A DNA stretch of 64,000 bases from Ciona intestinalis (lineage: Eukaryota; Chordata; Ascidiacea; Phlebobranchia; Cionidae), in the NCBI RefSeq assembly GCF_000224145.3, contig NC_020166.2, positions 5,323,050 to 5,387,049 of the forward strand, in the 5' to 3' direction. Made by a program: the position numbers and the translations under genes. Position 1 is the first letter of the stretch. The number at the start of each line of letters is the position of its first letter. Under the pieces are notes generated by a model. It was not told the DNA's origin. It saw only the letters and a program-made list of their open reading frames with translations, and ran no database searches. Positions 1-11,337 of this stretch are shown piece by piece.

Positions 1-469
1 AATTCCCATTTTTCTCCTGTCGCATGAACTGCGTTCGTCTATTACCGTCTAAGTAGATGAAAAAGAATAAATCTATATGGGCCAAAGTGGTGCGCTTACA
101 GCAAAAAAATTGAGCAAACAGTGGAAGCAATCTATAGCTGCAGAAACGGGTTATGGGAATGTTGAAATATAACGCTGAATGTGAACTGCTGTGTCGACAT
201 TTAATTGCTGTGTCGACGCCTATGTCATAAGCCACAAACAGAGAACCAGGTGGCGGATTACTGTTTACTGTTTCGGTAGAAATAGAACAGCGCTGCATCA
301 TCTGTGTAAACATACAACACGTGATGTTCAGAACGAAACAGTGAATACTTAAAGATGAACTAAAGTGCTAAAATCTTTGCCAATTTTACCAACCCATGGT
401 TGTTGCCATGTTTATGCCCATAGAAATAAAAATCATTTTCTATTATAATTTTTTTTATACGAATAAATG

Positions 470-760
470 AATTTAGGCTAACTTCCTCGGTTGGCCGGAA
501 AACGACAGTTGTTATAACACGGGTGTTCTGTTTCATAGACCATCGTGCCAGCTTACGAGTTGCCACGTCTGTAACTTTCTGTTCTTTTATATATGGTGGA
601 CAATTCGGTCAACCCACCAGTGTTCACTGGGTAAAAGCAATTTTCGTTAAGTGTCTTGCCCAAGGACACATGCGCACACAGTGGTGGCAGAGATGAGCCT
701 TGAATCCCTCACTTCTGGGTTAAAGGCAGGCGCCGTAACTAACTGTGCCGCTGTCGTGAT
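470..760 (+). repeat. Dispersed repeat, copy 1
   Basis: This stretch matches about 32310-32620 along its length. Both hold GGCCGGAAAACGACA or a near variant, then TTATAACACGGGTGTTC, then an AGCTTACGAGTT block, then GCCCAAGGACACAT followed by a TGGTGGCAG or TGGTAGCAG block. It is non-coding and diverged. The CCCAAGGACAC core occurs in short interspersed repeats of several metazoans, but I cannot assign a family from sequence alone. Confidence 0.55.
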
Positions 761-1084
761 TTTTGCCTACTGGCTTCAGGCACAGATGAGAGAGTTTACA
801 AGTGGCTTCTCTCATTTTTGCTGCAGATGGCATCACCATTAAGTATCGAAAATGGCCGGCAAATAGTGTCGATCTGTATACTATATAATGGAACTACTTT
901 GGTATTTTGTGTGACGATCTCACGATTTATTTAAATAGAACGAATGTATTCTCACGTGGCGGGGCAGAATCTTTATTTAAGGAAAACCTGAACGATAAAA
1001 AGATAAAGCACCTTATTTCCGCATTGCAGACTGTAGGTAGAACAAACTAAAGTCCGCATCTTATCCTAAGTTGCTCATGAATGA

Positions 1085-1185
1085 ATGAATGTAACATACT
1101 TTATCCTCGCGTGGCCGGAAAACGACAGTCGTTATCACACGGGTTTAACACCTCACGAGTTACCTTGTATGTTACTTTGTGGGTG
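1085..1185 (+). repeat. Dispersed repeat, copy 2 (5' part only)
   Basis: It carries GGCCGGAAAACGACAGTCG, then a CACGGGTTTAACACC block, then ACGAGTTACC and TACTTTGTGGGTGATT. The order is the same as at 32310-32430. The downstream CCCAAGGACAC half is absent, so this copy is truncated. Confidence 0.5.
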
Positions 1186-2017
1186 ATTATTTTGACGCTA
1201 ACAGCACGCATATACAGCTGACGCTAACATCACGCATATAAACATGATTCCATTGCTTTCTGGCGAGTATAGGCATCGAATCACTCTGCGATCCTTGAAT
1301 GTGAATCCAAATGAGAATAGTATAGCAGCATCGTTACAGGGGCGGATCCAGGGCAGATCGCTATATGTTACGTGACGTCACAGTAGTGACATATTACGAA
1401 CGTTACAGCACGTTATAATCTTGTTTTTCACACTGTTTTATGCTTTTTTGACCATAACTCAAAAACCACTCGAGGTATCGGACCAAAAGTTATTTCAAAA
1501 TATTTGCGACCAATAGTTTCATTAGATAACTCCTCTAAAACCACTAACCCCCTAACTTCTTACACTTTCCACCAGCCTATTGTGTGATGTATCGGAGGAT
1601 TCTTCACGAGTGCACCTATTTTCCAGACTGCAAAGTATGGCAGGTGCAGGAGCGACTTTTGGTGATGCACGCCACAATTTGTCCCACGCACGCCAATTAA
1701 TTAAACAAAGAAAAAAATACGTATTAAATCAAGTAAGATTTCCCAACGTGGCTTGAAAATGTACATGCTTTGCACGCAGATTTTTATTGATAGCACGCAC
1801 TTGCGAAAAATAAACGTCTTGCACGCGCGAGATCTCGTCAGGAACTGCCATACTCTGCAGACTGGCCTATTTTCATCGGTGATCTCTTCTACAATTAAAC
1901 TTTCTTTTATCTTGCATATTATAATTGTATTAACCACATCACCGTTCGTTTTAAAAGTAACTTACCAATTCAAACTGCTTGAAATACTGATAAATATAAT
2001 ATACATTGATCAGCATA

Positions 2018-4039
2018 ATGACAGACGAAAATTGGGCTGAGGCTGTGGACAAGCAAGAACAATTATCTAAAAAGGTTGATACACTGCATATAAATGCCAA
2101 CAGTAATTTAAACAAGAAAAATGAATCGCTTCCCCAGCTTGTGGAACCTACTGTTCCAGTAACTGATGAAAATTATGAAAAACCATTAACCCATGAAGAA
2201 AGTGCTCTTCTCAAGAAACTTCTTCATGATAAGTTGATACAGAGCAACCAGGAGCTACAAGTTCAACAACGAGATCCTACGTCACCACTATTCTCTGCCA
2301 AGTCATTTGAAGAGCTCAACTTAAAGGAAGAACTTGTTCAGGGAATCTTTGCCATGGGATTTAATAGGCCTTCAAAAATACAGGAAACAGCTCTTCCATT
2401 GCTTGTATGTAACCCACCACAAAACATGATTGCACAGTCACAGTCTGGAACCGGCAAAACTGCAGCGTTCGTTCTGACCATGCTGAGTAGAATAAATATT
2501 GAAAACAAATATCCACAATGCGTGTGTCTATCCCCCACATACGAGCTTGCTTTACAAACTGGAAAAGCTGTTGAGCAAATGGGAAAATATCTAAAAGGAC
2601 TTCAAGTTGCCTATGCTATTCGCGGAAATCAAGGTATCATTTCATAAAATTGTTTGTTAACTCATTCCAACTTATATTATTATTTCAGTTCAACGAAATA
2701 CCAACATTCCTGCTCAGATTGTTATTGGAACCCCGGGAACAATGTTAGATTGGACAAGGAAGCGGGTAAATACTCATTTAATCTCTAAGAAGTATATATA
2801 TAAACAGCGAATATATATTTATATTCGCAAATTATTTTACACAAGATAACATTACCCTGTTACCTACTAAGTTTATTGTTTGAGTATCTTGTCTGCTCTA
2901 AATTAAAATATGCATAAACTAACCTACTGCAATATTTTAGGTATTTGATCTTGGGAAAGTTGAAGTCTTTGTTTTGGATGAAGCAGATGTTATGATAGAT
3001 ACTCAGGGATTTAAAGATCAATCCATACGAATACAAAGGCAACTTTCTAATAAATGTCAGCTGCTTTTGTTCAGTGCTACTTATGATGAACAAGTTATGA
3101 GATTTGCAGAGCAAATTGTTCATCATCCCAATATTATTAAGGTACTTTTCCGTTAAAGACTATCTTAATGGTTTTGTGTTATGTTAATACTTCCCACGAT
3201 TAATACGTTTTCACTTTGTAGCTAAGAAGGAATGAAGAAACTCTTGAAAACATCAAGCAGTATTATGTCAAGTGCAGCACAATAGAAAAAAAATACGAGT
3301 CCATAATTAATTTGTATGGTGTCTTGTCTGTGGGGCAAGCAATCATATTTTGCCATACAAGAAAAACAGCTGCATGGCTTGCTAAAAGAATGTGCGAAGA
3401 TAAACATATCGTTGCATTGTTGAGTGGAGAGCTGGATGTATCACAAAGAGCAGCTGTTTTAAGACGGTATTTGTTTTATTATCCTTGGCCCCTTGTTTAA
3501 ATGGTTTTATGTCAATTGTCAATATACTTTAATTACTTGTAATGCAACTTAAAATTGATTTGTAAGGTAGCTTGAGATTTTAGGACCTTTAAGTAACAAG
3601 TATAATATGGTCTATGCGGGAGCTTTGACTAAGATAGTATGATCTAAATTTATATTTAGTAAAACTGTCCTGTAATTTAGGCTAAGCTGTACAACAACCC
3701 TTACTTTATAATTGCAACTTAAGGTTTAAGGAGGCAAAGGAGCGAGTTCTGGTGACAACCAATGTTTGTTCTCGTGGCATTGATGTTGAGCAGGTGACAC
3801 TTGTCATTAATTTTGACCTGCCAGTGGATTATAACCGACGACCTGATTGTGAAACATATCTACATCGTATCGGTCGTACTGGTCGCTTTGGAAAAACTGG
3901 CGTTGCAATAAACTTTGTAGCTCATGATCAGGACATGAGAATTCTAATGGAGATTCAGGATCACTTTGGAATAAAGATAACAAACCTGGACACTGGAAAT
4001 CATGCAGATATGGAAGAGAAGTTGGGAGAAGAGGACTGA
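2018..4039 (+). CDS. DDX19: DEAD-box RNA helicase, DDX19/Dbp5 type
   Basis: Five exons (2018-2633, 2689-2765, 2941-3141, 3222-3466, 3724-4039) join in phase to 483 codons, close to vertebrate DDX19 (about 479). The start is ATG 2018: the product begins [14 protein letters not shown], matching the family N-terminus. Motifs read in order: Q-motif region [12 protein letters not shown], motif [11 protein letters not shown], motif Ib IGTPGT, motif II LDEADVM, motif III FSATY, then RGIDVEQ and [10 protein letters not shown] in RecA domain 2. DDX19/Dbp5 proteins are ATPases that remodel mRNPs at the cytoplasmic face of the nuclear pore, activated by Gle1-IP6 and inhibited by Nup214. An ATTAAA poly(A) signal lies at 4218. 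The gene faces EXOC4 tail to tail. Confidence 0.95.
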
Positions 4040-5214
4040 ATATATATAAAAAAACAAATATGACATTGAATTTACTGCTGTCATAGTGCCACGTTCAGCG
4101 GCATTTTTCTTACTTCTGGATATTCAAGGATCACTGCTATTCTTTTAAAGTTCACTACTTTTGATACTGATTTCCAGCAGTGAACGCACATTTCCAACAA
4201 TTTCGTTACAAGTGTAATTAAAAATACATTTCACTAACCTAATGGTGATATTGAAATAATTTTATTGCACGTTTTACATGTATATATAGTATACTATTTG
4301 TTTAGACAGTTTACTTGTCCGGTAAGTCAGCATTTAATTGCAACTTTAAAATCTTTGGAGTAGAAAGTTTACTAAACACTATAGCAACCAAACCTCTAAA
4401 ATTAGTTAATTGAGACAGCAAAGTAATTGAATTAAATGCAATCTGGGTTTAAAATGTCTTGTCAATTACAAGCATTTCACTAAACTCAATATTTATCAAG
4501 AGTCAGAATGAGCGTTCTGGTAAATTTTAAACATTAATAAATAATAAGCTTATAGTTTCATTAACAATAATACAAAATCAAGTGCTGTTATCTACATAAA
4601 TATTTCACTTAAGTTAAGAGTCCCATATAGAGATTGACTTGTAAACAAAAAAACGACAAATTATTTTAAGCACAGTAGGTTAACTTAACTTGAACATTTC
4701 ATGCTTTAAACAAATCAGCGATGATATTCTCAACCACCAGCTAAACTAGTTGCTGCCTAAAATACATTTTGCGTGCAGCGTGTTTGGTCGCTTGTCTAAC
4801 AATCATTCAGTCAATTTTGACCTACATATTAATGCACACAATTTAGAATGTGAAAACACAGTAATTATAGTGACACAGACTCACTAGTTGTAGTTAGTAG
4901 AAGAGAATATCACCTCAGGGATGGCTTTCTCAGCTATCAATCAAACTAGCCGTCGCCTAAATTCGATTTTGTTTTTTTTAGTTGCCTGACTAAAATTTTA
5001 GTTAGTAGATTTTGACCGACTAACTTATGTTATAAGTAATGCACAGAAACTTAGTCGGCCGACCAAAAGTGAAAACACACAGACCAAATCTTAGTTAGTC
5101 GACTAAAAAATGCGTTAACCAATAGTTACCACGACTGACTACTTTAATAGGAAGCTGAGAATACCACTCCAGGTGGACAACCAGTCCTGGTTAGTGGTGT
5201 ATAAACATTTAAAA
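4040..5214. other. Convergent intergenic region between the helicase and EXOC4
   Basis: This holds the two 3' ends. ATTAAA at 4218 serves the helicase. On the minus strand ATTAAA (complement of TTTAAT near 5145) lies about 70 nt after the EXOC4 stop. Between them are two related repeat copies (about 4715-4915 and 4915-5180). No ORF of interest was seen. Confidence 0.6.
4715..5180. repeat. Two adjacent diverged copies of a dispersed repeat
   Basis: Copy one has CAGCTAAACTAGTTGC, then GTCAATTTTGACCTA, then TGTGAAAACACA. Copy two has CAATCAAACTAGCCGTCGCC, then TAGATTTTGACCGACTAA, then AAGTGAAAACACACAGACC. The order of blocks is the same. Short palindromes such as TTAGTCGGCCGACCAA recur inside. 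A related block (TTTAGTCGACCGACTAAACG, then GAAAATACACCGACTG) lies near 48410-48450. The family is unknown to me. Confidence 0.45.
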
Positions 5215-8088
5215 TCATATATCATCCTGACTTTGTTGTTCAGCATGTTCCATTTTATATGTTTGTTCTTGAACAATCCCTTTCAATCTTTGAACTCGGG
5301 CATGTTGAGCGTTCTCGTTTCCAGAACCTGGTTTGCTTCTATGAAGGAGGTTCAATGCTTCAACATAATCTTCCTCACTGTACCGTACTCCCTGCTCCAC
5401 CACTTGAGCTTGGAGATCATCTGGCATCAAGTACATCATCTCGTAAAACTGTCGTGCCATATCTAGATGTGGCTCCCTTGACATAGTCAGGTTGGTTAGC
5501 AGTTGTTGAAGAGCAAACACATTCCGACACATCTTTTTTACTCCAGATGGAGAGATTCTTTTAATATGCTTTGCACCCCACATTAAAATGGCGGCCATTT
5601 GATGTCCAAGGCCTTCAAACACATATCGATATTTCTTTTCATTAAGTGAGACACTCAAGTTTTCCTCGGCAGACGATATGTCTTTTTTAAGCTTTGTGAT
5701 TTGGAAGTCGTGTTCCATGCTGTCTAGTCCACGTATATCATAACTGTTGTTTAAGAACATAGGCACCAAGTGGTAGAAGCAATGTAGGCGCATCTCAATA
5801 TGTAGACAAAGCAAACAAATTTCAGACATGTTTTTATAATCTTGTGCAAGCTTTTTCAGCATGGAAAGTGTATCAGGAGGTGCGTATTTCTGGATGCTGG
5901 TAACAAAAGTTCCCAGTCTTCCTGTCATCCATTCTAAGCTCTCATGGAGGCTTGCAATCGCTTTTAGGTCAGTTGTGTCTTCAATTAAACTGTTCTTAGC
6001 AAGTGCATATCCTTCCATGCGATCCATTAAAAACTGAGCTTCCTTAATAAAGTTCACATCTACTGCTTTTATCTGCGCAGGTTTTAGTTGTTGTTGTGTA
6101 GATCTTCCACTATACACTGCCTTCCAATTATCCATGGCAGTAAGTACCTCTGTAACTTCAGATTGTCTCACCCAAGAAGCACTTACTATCTGCTGGTCCT
6201 CTGACTCTGGCTGAGTGACACCGCGATATGACTGGATTGACATTTCTTTATATTCCTGCATTAGGGAACAAGCCATAGTGAGAAAGTGGTCATGGTAAGA
6301 ATCCAAACTACAGGTCAAATCATACAGATCCCAAAGGCATTTATCTGCAACTACAGCACTATGTAGCAAGCTTTTAAAGTTGCCAAGACTTTGTTGTGTG
6401 GCCAAGTCAGCTAACACTTTTAGGGGGTCTGTGACTTTCATTGCTGAATCAAAATCCTTTTTTAGCTCATACTGTATTTGACGAATGAATATATCTTGTA
6501 CATAATCTGTGATATATTCATGTAAAGCACACATTTTGCCATCAGGATAATCTTGCTCATCTTCAATCTTTCCAATAAACTTTTTCAATGGGCCAAATAT
6601 GAGTGTGATGTTGCGGGGATTTGCTTTGCAAACTTTTTGTGTTGAAAGAGCATGATCCATCAAAGGAGAAGTTACCCCTTCAACAGAATGAGTACGCTTC
6701 TGAGCTCTTTGCTCTCGAAGGTATGTATTCATAGAAATAGCATGAGAAGAAGCATCAAATCTGAATAGCTTTGCCACTCGTGGTCTCGGGGCTCTCTTCT
6801 TCATAAAGTGAGAAGAAAGACTAACACTTTCTGTAAAACTAAGTCCGGAAAGTTGTGAGGTTACAGCTGCATTATCAGCATCTAGGTAATCGTTTAAAAG
6901 ATTCTGCAGTACAGACTGTATCTTTGCCCATATTTCTTCCATGTCATACAGCTGTGTGTCCAAGTCAGATGTAGTAATAGCAGTTTTCAAATCTTTAAGT
7001 ACATGCTTGTGGGCGGCCACAATGCAATAAAACTTTTTAAACAGCGAGTTAAGAAGTTGTAACAAACGCTTTGGGTTGTCAACATCCTTATTTTCATCAT
7101 CAAATGCAAGATCAGTTACTTCAACCGTAGCATGTGTAACTATCATATTTATATGACGGTCCATCTTAACTTTAGTAGCCTCTATCATGTCTGGAATTCG
7201 ATGAAGACGACTTAAAGATTCCACCAACACAGTCATTAGATTCAGAGGATCATCATCTGGATTTAAATCCTCCGCTTCAAGCTCCAATATTTTCGGATCA
7301 AACTTCCCAATTCTTCCATCTTCTTCACCTGAATTTCTCCTCTCCAGCTTTGCAGCATTCCGGATCTTCGCAACCTGTTTGTCTGGCTTTGTGGCCATTC
7401 CAGCATTTACTGAATTTACATAGATCTGCCTGTGAAGTTCACTGATGAAAGTGTCATGTATGGCCAATTTCTTGCTTATCAATTCATTTCGGACATCATT
7501 CAGAGCTTCAACTGGAACCAATTCCTTTTCCAGCGCACTAAGAGTTTGGATAAGTAGTTCTGTAGCATGAAGATAGTGTTTTTTCGACAAATAAAACTCA
7601 ATTTTTTGTGGGGCTTCTTTGACTCTTTCGATTTGATCTAAAAGAAATAAAACTTTTTTATGTTCTACTCCTTCCACCCAAAGTTTGCGCATTTCATCTT
7701 GTCTACAGTAAAGAAGAGACTTGCACTGTTGCAAGCTTTCCTTTACTTTTCGGATGCGCTGCCTCGATTGCGATATACGATCTCCAATTTTCCCAAACTG
7801 CTTAATTGTCACTGCTAGCTCTTCGTAATTCTCCGAAACAAGAACATCTAGTTTTTCATCATTTTCAGTAAACGCTTCTTCCAATCTTTCCTTTTCTAGC
7901 TCTCTCTGGTGGTCATCTTCACTCGCAGCTAATGTTCGTATAATTGACATAAGTAATCCAGATGGATCACGGATAAAACCTGCCCTGCCAACACCGGCCA
8001 CCTTCGTTCTTGGAATAGAAACATTTTGGCTGCTCCAGGTGTTTGAATGGGTTGGAGTGTTCACTGTTTCAAATGGATTCTTCGACAT
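5215..8088 (-). CDS. EXOC4: Exocyst complex component 4 (Sec8)
   Basis: A single uninterrupted 957-codon frame, close to the 974 residues of human EXOC4. The N-terminus holds GLLMSIIRTLAASEDDHQRE followed by a coiled-coil stretch (about residues 60-130), as in Sec8. The rest is the helical rod typical of exocyst subunits, ending in a hydrophilic tail. Sec8 is one of eight exocyst subunits that tether post-Golgi secretory vesicles to the plasma membrane before SNARE fusion. The gene has no intron in the coding part, which is striking because its vertebrate counterpart has many exons. The frame is intact and full length, so it looks functional rather than a retrocopy remnant. Start ATG at 8088 is the first in frame. 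Confidence 0.95.
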   Translation of the reverse strand: MSKNPFETVNTPTHSNTWSSQNVSIPRTKVAGVGRAGFIRDPSGLLMSIIRTLAASEDDHQRELEKERLEEAFTENDEKLDVLVSENYEELAVTIKQFGKIGDRISQSRQRIRKVKESLQQCKSLLYCRQDEMRKLWVEGVEHKKVLFLLDQIERVKEAPQKIEFYLSKKHYLHATELLIQTLSALEKELVPVEALNDVRNELISKKLAIHDTFISELHRQIYVNSVNAGMATKPDKQVAKIRNAAKLERRNSGEEDGRIGKFDPKILELEAEDLNPDDDPLNLMTVLVESLSRLHRIPDMIEATKVKMDRHINMIVTHATVEVTDLAFDDENKDVDNPKRLLQLLNSLFKKFYCIVAAHKHVLKDLKTAITTSDLDTQLYDMEEIWAKIQSVLQNLLNDYLDADNAAVTSQLSGLSFTESVSLSSHFMKKRAPRPRVAKLFRFDASSHAISMNTYLREQRAQKRTHSVEGVTSPLMDHALSTQKVCKANPRNITLIFGPLKKFIGKIEDEQDYPDGKMCALHEYITDYVQDIFIRQIQYELKKDFDSAMKVTDPLKVLADLATQQSLGNFKSLLHSAVVADKCLWDLYDLTCSLDSYHDHFLTMACSLMQEYKEMSIQSYRGVTQPESEDQQIVSASWVRQSEVTEVLTAMDNWKAVYSGRSTQQQLKPAQIKAVDVNFIKEAQFLMDRMEGYALAKNSLIEDTTDLKAIASLHESLEWMTGRLGTFVTSIQKYAPPDTLSMLKKLAQDYKNMSEICLLCLHIEMRLHCFYHLVPMFLNNSYDIRGLDSMEHDFQITKLKKDISSAEENLSVSLNEKKYRYVFEGLGHQMAAILMWGAKHIKRISPSGVKKMCRNVFALQQLLTNLTMSREPHLDMARQFYEMMYLMPDDLQAQVVEQGVRYSEEDYVEALNLLHRSKPGSGNENAQHARVQRLKGIVQEQTYKMEHAEQQSQDDI

Positions 8089-9241
8089 TTTTACAGAATT
8101 AAGCTTTAATTCTGGTTTATCATTACAATAGTGATATTATATATTGTGTATCTAGTCGGGCTGAAATGAGAATTTTGTATATATATATATTACGCAGCCT
8201 ACGGGTAATAACAGCCTATTCAAATTGGCCACAATATAAAAATACAAGAACATACATCTTAATGTATTTCTACAACTTTGGTGCAAGCAACATTCAATAA
8301 AGACGTTATACAATCTCTTTGAAAGTTTTTTTTTTTAATGTGGGAGAGGGTCGATTTCCAATTCCTAAAGAGAAAAGAATGGCGGTCAAGCGGGCTGTGT
8401 TCATTACTTAATACTTTGAAGCGTTCTATACCTTGTAGCCACGCAAAATTTAAAATAAATATTACAGAAGTACATGTCGAACTGAATAGGGCAGTGAAAA
8501 TACTGGCACCAGTAAAAGGTATCAAAAATGGTCGCTATAATATCTGTATTTTAGGATCACCTTAGTGTGGAAAAAGGAGTAATCAACAGTGCGTCATGGC
8601 AATTTAGCAAGCAAATGTGTAAAACGATCTATAAATCAAAATTTTAAAACACTGTTGACTGTTCAACTGCAGTCTGCAGGTAATCATCCCCTTGGCCCTG
8701 TCATTAAAGCGTTTGTTTGAATTATGATTTTACCAATTTTGTGTTTTTGTAACGATACGAATATGGTTTATCAGTATATATACGGACTCTGGTATAAACT
8801 ACAGTACTATGGGTACCTAACATATTATATCTATTCTATGCCTAGGCCTATGGAATGAATGAACACACCTTGCCATAGAAAACCCTACGTCTCTGAAAAC
8901 ACAACAATTTCTGGTTTGGATAATGTGCATTAAGATATACCTTAACATGAAAATGCAATGAATAAACGTTTGGAGTGTTTGTATTAATTTAATTTTGTTA
9001 TTTTGACTTACATTGAAAATTAAAATTAAAACGTTTGCAAAAACAATCGCATTATATTGCCGCGGTTCTTTCATGTCATCTACTTTAAAATCTCCATTTG
9101 TTTTCTTGTGGCATTTGCCATTTGGAACTTACCGTGACTTCTTATATTGAAGGGAAAACAAATTAATATATTTCGTAACCATGAGAGCTGAAACTGATTA
9201 TTTTGTTTATAGAGTTAAGTTTGTACTGGTAATTTACTAAA
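8089..9241. other. Divergent intergenic region between EXOC4 and TFIIS
   Basis: The 5' ends of two genes point away from each other here, so both promoters should lie in this 1.15 kb. It is AT-rich, with a short TA run near 8178-8190. I see no clear TATA-plus-initiator arrangement. Overlapping short frames at 8259-8565 lack splice sites and family resemblance. Confidence 0.5.
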
Positions 9242-11337
9242 ATGAGCACCAGTAACGAAGAAGAAGTTTTGTACATAGCCAAGAAGCTCGATAAAATGGT
9301 TTCTAAAAAATCTGCGGTAAGCAAACAAAACTTAAAACGTACTATGGTCAGTTTTGCTACTTTATTAAGATTAATTTACTACAGTTAAAGAAACGAATCA
9401 TATAGTTACTAAATTTAACAGGATAATGCCTTGGATGTCTTGAAGGCTCTGAAACAAATTCCAATAAACTTAGACACACTGCAGAAAACTCGTATTGGTA
9501 TGTCAGTTAATAATATAAGAAAACAAACTGCAAACGATGAGGTTGCAATAGCAGCAAAACAACTTATAAAGGGTTGGAAGAAGTTGGTTTCAGGTGGGTA
9601 TTACCGTACGATTTTGCTAAATGTGAAAATGAACATTTGTTGCATTTAATCCATAGCCTAATGATGGGTCCCTTTAATTGGGGCGTACCTGCTATGTCCA
9701 GTTTGCAGTATCTGTTATGTCCACTATATCATAGCAGACATAGTGGGCATGAATTAAAGGGTCAACCTAATTATTTTCCTTTTTATTTTAGAACCCAGTT
9801 CAGCGTCAAAGAAATCTGAAGATAATAAAAAAAAGGAAAAACCCGAACCAATAATATCAACCAATATCCGAAAGACAAGCACAACAAAAGTAATTTAATG
9901 AAACCCAGTTGTATACCAATTTATTTGTTGCTACTATACATTACGTAATATGCGGTACATAAGTCTTTGGTTAAAAAACGTTAATTTCATTGTACCAAAC
10001 CTCCAACACGTTAGCTGCCATCTGGGCAAACATAATCATGCTATACAATTCTTATATGCCTTTTATCCTTTCTGTACTTTTCATCATAGTTTCACTATTT
10101 TTAGATGGAAGTTTCTGCTTCATCTCACACAATGGACACCTCATCACTTCAATCCACAGGAAATTCCGTTCGAGATAAATGTCGTGAAATGTTGGTACGA
10201 GGATTGCAAACAGATAGTAAGTTCTATGTTTTGTTGAATGTACCCACTATCCAGCATCACCCTCATCTTAATATTTCTCACTGTAGCATATTTTAGTACA
10301 CACAACTAAATAAGATCAATGGATTATTGATATTCTGTATATTGTTTCTTGGCTTTACTATTTTCTTGTATATGCTTAATTCTGGTTAGTTGACCAAGTT
10401 AAACTCCGTTGGCTGACCAAACACCCTTAAATCATTACTTTAATCCTATTTTTTTACTTGAGTTACCTTTTCACATAATATTGACTTATCTCCTATTCCA
10501 TTAGATACATCGGGCCACAGTGACCAACAATGTGCATTTCTTGCTGCTGCTATTGAAGAAGCTATCTACTCTGAATTTAAAGATACAGGAGTGAAATACA
10601 AGAACAGAATACGAAGCAGATTTAGTAACTTAAAAGACACCAGAAACTCCATCCTTCGACTGAATGTTCTCAACGGTATTCTTAAGCCAGAACAAATCGC
10701 CAAAATGACCGCTGAGGTAGCAGCGCTATTCACCTTGTTTTTTAATGTGTGTTCGAGTCAGTTTGCAGCAAATAAAACAATCTCAGTGTGCGAGTTTTTT
10801 TATACTTTGTGAATGCATTTATTCTCAAGTCTGGTAAATCCATTGATAATGTCTGACTTCATGACTGACCAATACAATTCTGCCTTTCTGTATTTTTTGT
10901 GTATGTGTGTTCTGCTCATCATTGTTCCTTTTGATTACGTCATAATTGTTTATGTTACGTTACAGGAGATGGCGAGTGACGAAATGAAAAAGAAAAGAGA
11001 GGAATACGAGCAACAGAACATCAAAGATCATCAGATGTCTGTCAACGAAGGAACGAAGACTGACATGTTCGTATGCGGTCGATGCAAAGGACGGGCATGC
11101 ACATACAATCAGGTAGGAACACTTTCTGCGTTGGCTCTGCTATGTTACTACATGGTATTTAATAGCGGTTTACGTGTTTCGTTTGTACCTTTGCTGTATT
11201 GTAAATTACTTAACCCTTGAGTACATACGAGATTTCACGTATACCCTTTGTCACAGCTGCAAACGAGAAGTGCTGACGAGCCCATGACAACTTTCGTCTT
11301 CTGTACTGAATGTGGAAACAGATGGAAATTCTGTTAA
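9242..11337 (+). CDS. TCEA: Transcription elongation factor TFIIS (TCEA)
   Basis: Seven exons (9242-9316, 9422-9593, 9792-9889, 10105-10216, 10505-10716, 10966-11112, 11257-11337) join in phase to 298 codons, near the 300 of vertebrate TCEA proteins. Domain I (exons 1-2) is the helical LW-type bundle, with [21 protein letters not shown] lysine-rich linker follows. Domain II (exons 4-6) holds VRDKCREML and [14 protein letters not shown]. Domain III is a zinc ribbon with CGRCKG and [12 protein letters not shown]; the acidic catalytic pair is in [14 protein letters not shown] rescues backtracked RNA polymerase II by inserting the DE hairpin into its pore and stimulating transcript cleavage. AATAAA lies at 11527, about 190 nt after the stop. 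Vertebrates have several TCEA paralogues, so I give no number. Confidence 0.95.

Larger units (their letters stand above)
1..2017. other. Gene-poor 5' flank with dispersed repeat fragments
   Basis: I see no convincing coding exon before the helicase start at 2018. Two fragments of a dispersed repeat lie here (about 470-760 and 1085-1185). They share the core TGGCCGGAAAACGACAG and, in the longer one, CTTGCCCAAGGACAC. A perfect cAMP-response-type octamer TGACGTCA sits at 1373-1380, which may be chance. Short open frames at 360-566, 651-842 and 1701-2040 lack splice context and family resemblance. Confidence 0.6.

Noticed and set aside
1701-2040. Open frames just before the helicase start
   Set aside because: Overlap in both strands, low-complexity hydrophobic sequence, and the helicase N-terminus begins cleanly at 2018.
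8259-8565. Opposed open frames of 75-88 codons between EXOC4 and TFIIS
   Set aside because: Antisense shadows of each other in AT-rich DNA, with no splice context or family resemblance.
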